From positions 1 to 13,051 of the forward strand of contig CALRLF020000100.1 in the NCBI GenBank assembly GCA_943368475.1: a DNA stretch of 13,051 bases. The letters are read 5' to 3'. Below the pieces are notes generated by a model. It was given only the letters and a program-made list of their open reading frames with translations, was not told where the DNA came from and did no database searches. Positions 6,905 to 13,051 of this stretch are shown in pieces. Each line of letters begins with the position of its first letter. Position 1 is the stretch's first letter. This DNA is from UBA1930 sp943368475 (GTDB lineage: Bacteria; Bacteroidota; Bacteroidia; Chitinophagales; Chitinophagaceae). Position numbers and translations under genes: made by a program.

Positions 6905-7870
6905 CTATACATCTCTCTGTATTAAATACTCAGCCAATTCTTGCAAAGGTATCTTACGAGTAGATGTAACTGCAATATCTTCTAAATGTTGGTAAGCAGT
7001 TTGTACATATTTTTCCTTCAGTTCGTTGGCCCAAGCATCTACATTGCAATCTTTAAAAATTTGCAGCATTTGTTCTACTTTATCAGCAGGATTTTCAATC
7101 ATTAATTGATGCATCTTAGCTTTTTGTTCAGCATTAGCAACTTCTAATGCATGTAGCAACAAAAATGTTTTTTTATTCTGACGAATATCGCCACCCACAT
7201 CTTTACCAAACTTTTCAGGGTCGCCAAATGCATCTAAGTAATCATCCTGTATTTGAAATGCAATACCTAGGTTCCTTCCAAACTCATATAGATGATTACA
7301 ATTGCCTTCACTTGCACCACCCAACACAGCCCCAATTTTTAAACTGGCTGCAATCAACACAGAAGTCTTAAGAGAAATCATGTGAATGTATTCATCTAAC
7401 GAAACATTGGTTTGTTTTTCAAAATCCATATCCAACTGCTGACCTTCACAAACTTCTCTTGCAGTTTTATTAAACAGGTACAATACTTTGTGTATATGCT
7501 CACTATCAATTTTATTGATATAATCATAACAACGAATCATCATTACATCGCCTGTTAAAATAGCTGTGCTATCGCCATATTTTTTATGTACTGTTTCCAT
7601 GCCCCTGCGTAAAGGAGCAGCATCCATAATATCATCATGTATCAACGTGAAATTATGGAAGAGCTCAATAGCTGTTGCTGCGTTATAGGCATTATCGCCA
7701 ATCACATCAAATAACTCATTGCCCATTAAACACATTACTGGGCGAATCCTTTTACCACCTATACTTAAAAAATAATCTCCCGGCTCGTACAATGTTGCAG
7801 GGCTTGCAGGAAAATGAGCTGTATTAAAACGTTCCGCAAATAGCTGAACCAATTCTTTAAATGAATGCAT
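6905..7870 (-). CDS. Short-chain polyprenyl diphosphate synthase (FPP/GGPP synthase type)
   Basis: The 321-residue trans-isoprenyl diphosphate synthase condenses isopentenyl diphosphate with an allylic primer in the cytoplasm, feeding quinone, carotenoid or lipid-carrier synthesis. Motifs in order: GGKRIRP (38-44), first aspartate-rich motif DDIMD (79-83) followed by APLRRG, the K168-T169 pair, and second aspartate-rich motif DDYLD (209-213) with GDPEKFGKDVGGDI. The first motif is DDxxD without the two-residue insertion of type II bacterial FPP synthases, and F74 lies five residues before it. In archaeal-type enzymes an aromatic residue there limits growth to about C20, so GGPP or a shorter product is likelier than a long quinone tail. 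The start codon ATG is 46 bases or so from a predicted transcription start at the divergent promoter region. It is the first gene of its minus-strand run. Confidence 0.92.
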   Translation of the reverse strand: MHSFKELVQLFAERFNTAHFPASPATLYEPGDYFLSIGGKRIRPVMCLMGNELFDVIGDNAYNAATAIELFHNFTLIHDDIMDAAPLRRGMETVHKKYGDSTAILTGDVMMIRCYDYINKIDSEHIHKVLYLFNKTAREVCEGQQLDMDFEKQTNVSLDEYIHMISLKTSVLIAASLKIGAVLGGASEGNCNHLYEFGRNLGIAFQIQDDYLDAFGDPEKFGKDVGGDIRQNKKTFLLLHALEVANAEQKAKMHQLMIENPADKVEQMLQIFKDCNVDAWANELKEKYVQTAYQHLEDIAVTSTRKIPLQELAEYLIQRDV

Positions 7871-7921
7871 GTAGTATTAATTAAAACCTAAATATCAATA
7901 AGTGAAATTATTGTTTGGTGT

Positions 7922-7929
7922 CAAATATA
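7922..7929 (-). promoter_or_regulatory. Candidate -7 promoter element for the prenyl synthase
   Basis: TATATTTG on the minus strand is an exact TAnnTTTG match, about 52 bases before the start codon of the prenyl synthase. No TTG is found 17-23 bases upstream of it (the nearest is 12 away), so the promoter is only half supported. Confidence 0.4.
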
Positions 7930-7968
7930 ATTACTTTCAAGCAACGCATTCTATCCCTTAACTCCACT

Positions 7969-7976
7969 TATTTTTG
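7969..7976 (+). promoter_or_regulatory. Candidate -7 element giving a leaderless glycosyltransferase mRNA
   Basis: TATTTTTG is an exact TAnnTTTG match ending only four bases before the ATG at 7981. Transcription from it would begin at or within a base or two of the start codon. The -33 region lacks a perfect TTG; TTC at 7949-7951 has the right N17 spacing. Confidence 0.45.
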
Positions 7977-7980
7977 TACC

Positions 7981-9609
7981 ATGCTTAAAATATTACTCAA
8001 AAACGAGATTACTATAGCAGCATTAGCTGCTTTGTTATTTATTCCTTTCTTGGGCAATGTACATTTATTCGATTGGGATGAAATCAACTTTGCAGAAAGT
8101 GCAAGAGAAATGATTACTTCGGGTAATTATTTTAATGTTCAAATAAACTATGCACGTTTTACAGAAAAGCCTCCTTTGTTTTTTTGGATGCAGGTATTAA
8201 GCATGAAAGCTTTTGGCATCAATGAATTTGCAGCTCGTTTTCCCAATGCAATCTGTGGCATAATTACCTTGGTTCTTATATTTAGAATTGGCAAAAAAAT
8301 TTACAATGAACAGTTGGCCAGAATTTGGGTAATGATTTACTTGGGTACATTGGTTACATTTCTTTATTTCAAAAGTGGAATTATCGACCCTTGGTTTAAC
8401 CTCTTTATTTTTTTAGCTATTTACCATTTCTATTTTTTAACCATTCAGCAAACTAGCAAACGTTTTTTTTATGCAGCTTGTGTAGGTATCTTTTTAGGAT
8501 TGGCTGTATTAACCAAAGGACCAGTTGCCGTGCTTATTTCCATATTAACTTATTTAGTTTTTGTGGTGGTTAATCGATTTAAATTTTTTATTACGCTAAA
8601 AGAATTTACTGCAATTGTAGCCGCTGCATTTGTAGTGTGCTTTATGTGGTTTGGTGTAGATTTTATTAAAAATGGTCCTACTTTTTTAATTGAGTTTACG
8701 CAAAGACAAATTGCAATTTTCAGCACCAGTGATGCAGACCATGGTGAACCTTTCTTTTATCATTGGTGGGTGTTGTTGGTAGGTTGTTTTCCAGCTTCTA
8801 TTTTCTTTATGAAAGGCATGTTCATTAATTCTGGCAATGCACAACAAAAAGTATTTAAACTTTGGATGCTCATCCTTTTTTGGGTAACCTTATTGTTATT
8901 CTCCATTGTTAAAACAAAGATTGTTCATTACTCCTCTTTATGTTGGTTTCCACTTACATTTTTAGCTGCGTTATGTGTGTACGAAATATGGGAAAAACGC
9001 ATTGCTAAACTGCATATTGGTTTAAATATTTTAATTGGCATTGTTGGCATATTAATGGGAACATTAATTGCAGCAATTCCTTTTGTGTTAATGCAAAAAG
9101 ATAAATGGATAGTTAAAGTAGAAGATGTTTTTGCCAAAGGGAATTTACAAGCCAATGTACAATGGGTTTGGACAGATGGCATTGGTGGATTACTGTTACT
9201 AGCAGCAGTAATTTTTTATTTAATAGGCAAAAACCGTTTTTTAAAAACCAGCTTATTGTTTGCAGGTGTTACAGCTTGTTGTTTATTAACTGCAGTTATC
9301 ATTACGCCAAAAATTGAAGCCATTTCTCAACGTTCCAATATAGAGTTTTTTGAAGCAAGACAAGGCGAAGATTGTTATGTAGAAACATGGGGCTATAAAA
9401 GTTATGCTCATTATTTTTATACACATAAACCACCTTTTAAAAATGACAGTACCAAAACGCCTGAATGGATGATTAGAGGCAATATTGATAAGCCTGCTTA
9501 CATTTCTACTAAAATTCAGGATAAAGAAAATTTAGACACCATTCCTGGTATGCAAAAATTATATGAGAAAAATGGCTTTGTTTTTTATAAAAGAATACCA
9601 GTAAAATAA
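7981..9609 (+). CDS. ArnT-like GT-C family membrane glycosyltransferase
   Basis: The 542-residue integral membrane protein is of the PMT/ArnT type (GT-C fold), enzymes that move a sugar from a polyprenyl-phosphate donor to lipid A, protein or another acceptor on the periplasmic side. After the first membrane helix come DWDEINFAESAREMI (31-45), containing the acidic catalytic region D31/D33/E34, then EKPPLFFWM (62-70) and FGINEFAARFPNA (78-90); these match the ArnT-like pattern of E-x-RYA-x-AREM, KPPL and FG-x-x-E-x-x-ARLP. TKGP (178-181) and KTKIVHYSSLCWFP (311-324) are further hallmarks. About 11-12 hydrophobic segments are followed by a soluble C-terminal domain (about 445-542). The frame is open back to a TTG at 7915, but the residues there are not membrane-like and cross the promoter, so I start at 7981. 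Donor and acceptor are unknown; L-Ara4N transfer is not implied. Confidence 0.85.
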   Translation: MLKILLKNEITIAALAALLFIPFLGNVHLFDWDEINFAESAREMITSGNYFNVQINYARFTEKPPLFFWMQVLSMKAFGINEFAARFPNAICGIITLVLIFRIGKKIYNEQLARIWVMIYLGTLVTFLYFKSGIIDPWFNLFIFLAIYHFYFLTIQQTSKRFFYAACVGIFLGLAVLTKGPVAVLISILTYLVFVVVNRFKFFITLKEFTAIVAAAFVVCFMWFGVDFIKNGPTFLIEFTQRQIAIFSTSDADHGEPFFYHWWVLLVGCFPASIFFMKGMFINSGNAQQKVFKLWMLILFWVTLLLFSIVKTKIVHYSSLCWFPLTFLAALCVYEIWEKRIAKLHIGLNILIGIVGILMGTLIAAIPFVLMQKDKWIVKVEDVFAKGNLQANVQWVWTDGIGGLLLLAAVIFYLIGKNRFLKTSLLFAGVTACCLLTAVIITPKIEAISQRSNIEFFEARQGEDCYVETWGYKSYAHYFYTHKPPFKNDSTKTPEWMIRGNIDKPAYISTKIQDKENLDTIPGMQKLYEKNGFVFYKRIPVK

Positions 9610-9716
9610 CTTCATAAAATTTTTATTGCCGGTGATTTATTTCGTTAATATTTTCCATTACCTTTCAATATAAACTTTAGCCAATTTAAATGAAACTACA
9701 TTAAAGCCTGTAATGA

Positions 9717-10253
9717 ATGAAACAACAGATGACTTTTTTTATAGCAGATCTAAAAAGAATGCTTGGCAAACAAAAAAGTAGACTTCTTTACATATGGATG
9801 AGTAGAACTTTTTGGGGAATATTTTCATATAGATTGGATAGAGGGCTTTTTCTATTAATCGGAAATCCTTACAAATATTTTCGAATTGTATTACTTCCAT
9901 TTTTTAATTTATGGCAATCCTATTCAAATATTGATATCAACTATAAAGCAGAAGTTGGAAAGGGCATGATTGTATTGCATCCATCGATGGGTATTGTAAT
10001 ATCTGGCAGATCAATTATTGGAGAACGACTTACGCTAACAGGAGGAAATGTAATTGGTGCAAAAGCAGGATGTAATTATGGGGATTTAATGATTGGAAAT
10101 AATTGTACTTTAGGAGCAAATGCGGTAATTATTGGTCCGATAAAACTAGCTAATCAAATTACTATTGCAGCATTGGCTTGTGCAGTAAAAAATTGTTTAA
10201 CTGACAATAGCCTGCTAGTTGGTATTCCAGCTAAAATACAGTCGAGAGAGTAA
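9717..10253 (+). CDS. Hexapeptide-repeat acyltransferase, serine acetyltransferase-like
   Basis: The 178-residue protein probably transfers an acetyl group from acetyl-CoA. An N-terminal helical part (1-68, with basic DLKRMLGKQKSR and aromatic membrane-hugging stretches) precedes a left-handed beta-helix (about 70-172) built of hexapeptide turns such as IGERLT, IGNNCT, LGANAV and ending VGIPAK. It aligns by eye with serine O-acetyltransferases: LHPSMGIVISGRSIIGE (87-103) corresponds to the IDHGTGVVIGE region, with H88 in the place of the catalytic histidine. The second histidine (GxRHP in CysE) is replaced by the N120-Y121 region, and the protein lacks the usual CysE N-terminal domain. This favours a polysaccharide or lipid-linked sugar O-acetyltransferase over cysteine biosynthesis, which also suits the glycosyltransferase 107 bases upstream. 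Glycine codons lean to GGA more than in the neighbours. Substrate unknown. Confidence 0.78.
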   Translation: MKQQMTFFIADLKRMLGKQKSRLLYIWMSRTFWGIFSYRLDRGLFLLIGNPYKYFRIVLLPFFNLWQSYSNIDINYKAEVGKGMIVLHPSMGIVISGRSIIGERLTLTGGNVIGAKAGCNYGDLMIGNNCTLGANAVIIGPIKLANQITIAALACAVKNCLTDNSLLVGIPAKIQSRE

Positions 10254-10267
10254 ACCATTCCTTGTAT

Positions 10268-10308
10268 TTAAGTGTATATGATTAGTGAAATATTATTTGC
10301 CCACTTAA
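10268..10308. repeat. Inverted repeat upstream of the molybdenum hydroxylase pair
   Basis: TTAAGTG (10268-10274) and CACTTAA (10302-10308) are exact 7-base inverted repeats with a 27-base spacer, in the 91-base gap between the acyltransferase stop and the small-subunit start. The spacing does not suit a terminator and there is no T run, so an operator for the following genes is the more natural reading. AT-rich chance symmetry is also possible. Confidence 0.25.
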
Positions 10309-10344
10309 CATTATTTATATAGTTTAACCACTAAATTTTTTAAC

Positions 10345-10803
10345 ATGCCTTCCTATCAACTCAATGTAAATAATAAAACAATAACGGTTAATGTACCTGC
10401 TGATATTCCATTACTATGGGTACTAAGAGATGAACTAAATCTCACAGGTACAAAATATGGTTGTGGTGTTGGCACTTGTGGTTCTTGCACAGTTCATATA
10501 AACGATACTGCACAAAAAAGTTGTATGTTACCCATTACTGCTTGTGTTGGCAAAAAGATTACTACAATAGAAGGTCTTAGTGAAGAAGGTTCTCATCCTG
10601 TACAAAAAGCATGGATAGAAGAAAATGTACCTCAATGTGGTTACTGCCAATGTGGGCAAATAATGACGGCAGCTGATTTATTAAAACAAAGCCCCAACCC
10701 AACAGATGAAGAAATAGATGATGCAATGAGCCAAGTGGTTTGTCGTTGTGGCACTTATTATCGTATTAAAAAAGCGATTAAAAAAGCTGCTACAATGAAG
10801 TAA
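10345..10803 (+). CDS. 2[2Fe-2S] small subunit of a molybdenum hydroxylase (isoquinoline 1-oxidoreductase IorA-like)
   Basis: The 152-residue subunit carries electrons from the molybdenum site of the large subunit to an external acceptor. The N-terminal plant-type ferredoxin domain has C40, C45, C48 (GCGVGTCGSC) and C60. The helical C-terminal domain binds the second cluster through C98 and C101 (QCGYC) and C133 and C135 (CRC). Length is normal for the two-subunit IorAB type, which lacks an FAD subunit. The motif at 97-104 reads QCGYCQCGQ, with an extra cysteine (C103) where proline or serine is usual. There is no signal peptide, so it would be exported together with the folded large subunit through Tat. 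The large-subunit gene follows after 46 bases, so the two are cotranscribed. Confidence 0.93.
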   Translation: MPSYQLNVNNKTITVNVPADIPLLWVLRDELNLTGTKYGCGVGTCGSCTVHINDTAQKSCMLPITACVGKKITTIEGLSEEGSHPVQKAWIEENVPQCGYCQCGQIMTAADLLKQSPNPTDEEIDDAMSQVVCRCGTYYRIKKAIKKAATMK

Positions 10804-10849
10804 ATAAATTGCTTCATCAATCACTGTTAAACATTTTAACTTAATTATC

Positions 10850-13045
10850 ATGCAACGTAGAAACTTCATTAAAATAGCTTCTTTAACATCGGGTGGTTGG
10901 TTATTGGCACAAATGTTACCTTTTAATAGTAATGCCAATACCGTTGAGCCAACCTGTTTTCAGCCATCACCTTTAATTAAATTATGTGACGATGGTAAAA
11001 TTTATATTTATGTGGTAAAGCAAGAAAGTGGTCAGGGTGTACAAACCAGCTTGCCCATGATTTTAGCTGAAGAATTAGAAGCCGACCCAAAGGATATTGT
11101 TATTGAAGCCATGCCTTTTGATGCTGCCAAAGGTGGACAATATGGAACAGGAGGAAGTACAAGTGTAATGACTCAATATTTACCCTTAAGAAAAGCTGGA
11201 GCAACAGCAAGAGAAATGCTCATTACTGCCGCAGCTGCTGAATGGGGCATTCCGTCAAGCCAATGTAGAGCTGAAAAAAGCAAAGTAACCGATACTGTTA
11301 GTGGCAAAGAATTTTCGTATGCTCAACTCTATGCAAAAGCAGCCAAGTTAGAAGTGCCCAAAAATCCTGCTCTAAAAAATTATAAAGATTTCAAAATAAT
11401 TGGTAAAGTCGGACAAAAGAAAACCAATATAAAAAATATTGTTACCGGTAAATTCACTTTTGGCATTGATTTAAAACTGCCAGGCATGTTATATGGTGCA
11501 GTTGTACGTTGCCCTGTATTAGAGGGGAAAGTAAAAAGTTGGGATGCCAATTCTGTAAAGAACGTAGAAGGAATTGTAAAGCTTGTTGAAATGAAAGAAA
11601 TGGGCATCAACAACCGAAATGGTGTTGGCATTATTGCTACCAATCGTTGGAGTGCAATGAAAGCAGCCCAACAATTAAAAGTTCAATGGGATTTTGGTAT
11701 TCATGCAACCACAACAACTAAAGGCTATAGTGCTAGTATGAAAAAAATGCTAGATGCCAAACCCGATTTAACGGTTGACGCAAATGGAAAATCAGCTGAA
11801 TTACTGCCTAGGAATACCAATTCAAAAACCATTACAGCCGAATATGAATTACCATTTGTAGCACATGCCACCATGGAACCAGTAAACTGTATTGCTCAAT
11901 TTAAAGAAGGCAAGTTCGAAATTTGGGGAGGCTTTCAAAGCCCTGGTAGTGTAAGCAATAGCGGAAGCAAATTTTTTGGTTTAAAAGCTACCGATGTATT
12001 TATTAATCTTCAACCAATGGGTGGAGGATTTGGCAGAAAACTCTCTGCCGATTATGGTGGAGAAGCCATGCAATTGGCCAGTCATGCCGATGGAAAACCA
12101 GTACAGCTTTTATTTAGCAGAGCAGAGGATATGAAGTTTGGTGTATTCAGACCTGCGTCAGTACATCGTTTACAAGCTGAACTAAATACCGATGGCATTG
12201 AAAATTGGGAACATAGAATTGCCATGGCTCCAGTTAGCGATTTTCAAGGCAAAAAAGGAAGCCCAGGAAATTTAAAAGGAGAATTGGGTGGTGGTGGAGA
12301 TAATGATATGTATTATCACATTCCAACTTTAAGAGCAGCCGTTAATAGAACAGAATCTCCCCTACCAGAAGGTTGGTGGAGGGCAGTAAACTTTACGTAT
12401 AACAATTTTGTAATCGAAAGTTTTATTGATGAAATTGCATTGGCACAAAAGAAAGATCCATTGGCATTTAGACTTGCATTATTAGAGAAAAAAGAAATTA
12501 CTAAAATTAGTGGTGCAACCTATACACCACAACGTTTAGCAACTGTTTTAAAAGAAGCTGCACAAATGATTGGCTGGAATAATAAAAGACCAGCAGGACG
12601 TGCAGTTGGCATTGCTTGTTGTTTTTATAACCATGCAATGGCCTATACTGCACATGCTTTTGAAGTTTCTGTAAAAAACAAAATTGTAACCATACACAAA
12701 GCAGTTTGTGCAAGTGATATTGGAACTGTTATTGACCCTGATGGTTTGGAAAATCAAATTCAAGGTGGTTTTGTTTGGGGCATGAGTGAAGTACTAAAAA
12801 GTGAAATCACCATTGATAAAGGAGTGGCTCAACAAAATCATTTTCGAGATTTTGAAGTAATGCGTATGGGAGAATTACCTCCTTTAGAAATAAAAATCAT
12901 TAATAGTACTGAGGCTCCTGGTGGTGCAGGTGAAACAAGTGTACCAAGTGTAAAACCAGCTTTATGCAATGCCATTGCTGCTGCTTGTGGGATACGTGCA
13001 AGAAAGCTGCCATTAAAAAATGCTGGGTTTACATTTAAAGTGTAG
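10850..13045 (+). CDS. Molybdopterin-binding large subunit of a molybdenum hydroxylase (IorB-like, Tat-exported)
   Basis: The 731-residue subunit holds the molybdenum cofactor and oxidises its substrate by hydroxylation or aldehyde oxidation. It opens with QRRNFIKIASL (2-12), a twin-arginine signal followed by a hydrophobic core to about residue 30, so the folded complex is exported to the periplasm. Cofactor motifs are visible: SGQGVQTS (60-67), YGTGGSTS (98-105), GGGFGRK (391-397) and the C-terminal GGAGETSVPS (691-700), where E695 is the expected active-site base of the xanthine oxidase family. The length fits IorB-like subunits; no cytochrome c domain is fused. Without FAD, electrons probably go to a cytochrome or quinone partner encoded elsewhere. 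The substrate is unknown: isoquinoline oxidation is only the name-giving activity, and aldehydes or other N-heterocycles are equally possible. The gene ends with TAG six bases before the window edge, so any accessory genes lie outside. Confidence 0.92.
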   Translation: MQRRNFIKIASLTSGGWLLAQMLPFNSNANTVEPTCFQPSPLIKLCDDGKIYIYVVKQESGQGVQTSLPMILAEELEADPKDIVIEAMPFDAAKGGQYGTGGSTSVMTQYLPLRKAGATAREMLITAAAAEWGIPSSQCRAEKSKVTDTVSGKEFSYAQLYAKAAKLEVPKNPALKNYKDFKIIGKVGQKKTNIKNIVTGKFTFGIDLKLPGMLYGAVVRCPVLEGKVKSWDANSVKNVEGIVKLVEMKEMGINNRNGVGIIATNRWSAMKAAQQLKVQWDFGIHATTTTKGYSASMKKMLDAKPDLTVDANGKSAELLPRNTNSKTITAEYELPFVAHATMEPVNCIAQFKEGKFEIWGGFQSPGSVSNSGSKFFGLKATDVFINLQPMGGGFGRKLSADYGGEAMQLASHADGKPVQLLFSRAEDMKFGVFRPASVHRLQAELNTDGIENWEHRIAMAPVSDFQGKKGSPGNLKGELGGGGDNDMYYHIPTLRAAVNRTESPLPEGWWRAVNFTYNNFVIESFIDEIALAQKKDPLAFRLALLEKKEITKISGATYTPQRLATVLKEAAQMIGWNNKRPAGRAVGIACCFYNHAMAYTAHAFEVSVKNKIVTIHKAVCASDIGTVIDPDGLENQIQGGFVWGMSEVLKSEITIDKGVAQQNHFRDFEVMRMGELPPLEIKIINSTEAPGGAGETSVPSVKPALCNAIAAACGIRARKLPLKNAGFTFKV

Positions 13046-13051
13046 CTGAAT

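Noticed and set aside
7915..7980. Upstream extension of the glycosyltransferase to a TTG codon
   Set aside because: It would cover the -7 box, and the extra 22 residues separate the membrane helix from the N-terminus without any family match.
12507..12763. Two short minus-strand open frames inside the molybdopterin subunit gene
   Set aside because: They are antisense to the conserved C-terminal region of that gene and have no domains or signals.
1..13051. Search for CRISPR arrays, tRNA or rRNA genes, insertion sequences, integrases, toxin-antitoxin or phage genes
   Set aside because: No regularly spaced repeats, cloverleaf-like segments, transposase motifs or paired small genes were seen by eye; a covariance-model scan would settle small RNAs.

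Overview
The window looks like chromosomal DNA from a member of Bacteroidota, probably Chitinophagaceae or a close relative. This is inferred from the AT-rich sequence, scarce Shine-Dalgarno sites, several promoter candidates of the TTG/TAnnTTTG type used by this phylum, a left-edge gene whose product resembles the N-terminus of a TonB-dependent outer-membrane protein, and the style of the protein families. No rRNA, tRNA, CRISPR array, insertion sequence, integrase or phage gene was found. Coding density is high and no gene-free stretch exceeds about 210 bases.

Left half, minus strand (1-7870). The 5' end of an exported protein gene (1-147) is preceded by a 210-base intergenic region with operator-like dyad symmetry. 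Next is a tight seven-gene run, read right to left: class I fructose-1,6-bisphosphatase (fbp), a CAP-domain lipoprotein, an exported protein of unknown function, a small lipoprotein, an ABC exporter ATPase with no permease beside it, a YfiT/BstA-like DinB metalloprotein, and a Nudix hydrolase of the ADP-ribose type. Gaps are 5, 5, 11, 6 and 36 bases, and the last pair overlaps by 14. A good promoter candidate (TTG-N17-TAACTTTG) lies just before fbp, partly inside the end of the next gene upstream. That gene is a large APC-type amino acid permease, itself preceded by a short-chain polyprenyl diphosphate synthase.

Right half, plus strand (7981-13045). A divergent promoter region (7871-7980) separates the prenyl synthase from an ArnT-like GT-C membrane glycosyltransferase that appears to be leaderless. 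A hexapeptide-repeat acyltransferase related to serine acetyltransferase follows. The last two genes are a molybdenum hydroxylase pair: a small 2[2Fe-2S] subunit and a Tat-exported molybdopterin subunit of the isoquinoline 1-oxidoreductase type.

The genes work as several housekeeping and envelope modules, not as one system: gluconeogenesis with envelope proteins and detoxification enzymes, amino acid uptake, isoprenoid synthesis, lipid-linked sugar transfer, and a periplasmic oxidoreductase. No clear undescribed defence or mobile system was found. The least explained parts are the exported trio between fbp and the permease-less ABC ATPase, the 85-residue soluble loop in the permease, and a nested dyad element between the prenyl synthase and permease genes.
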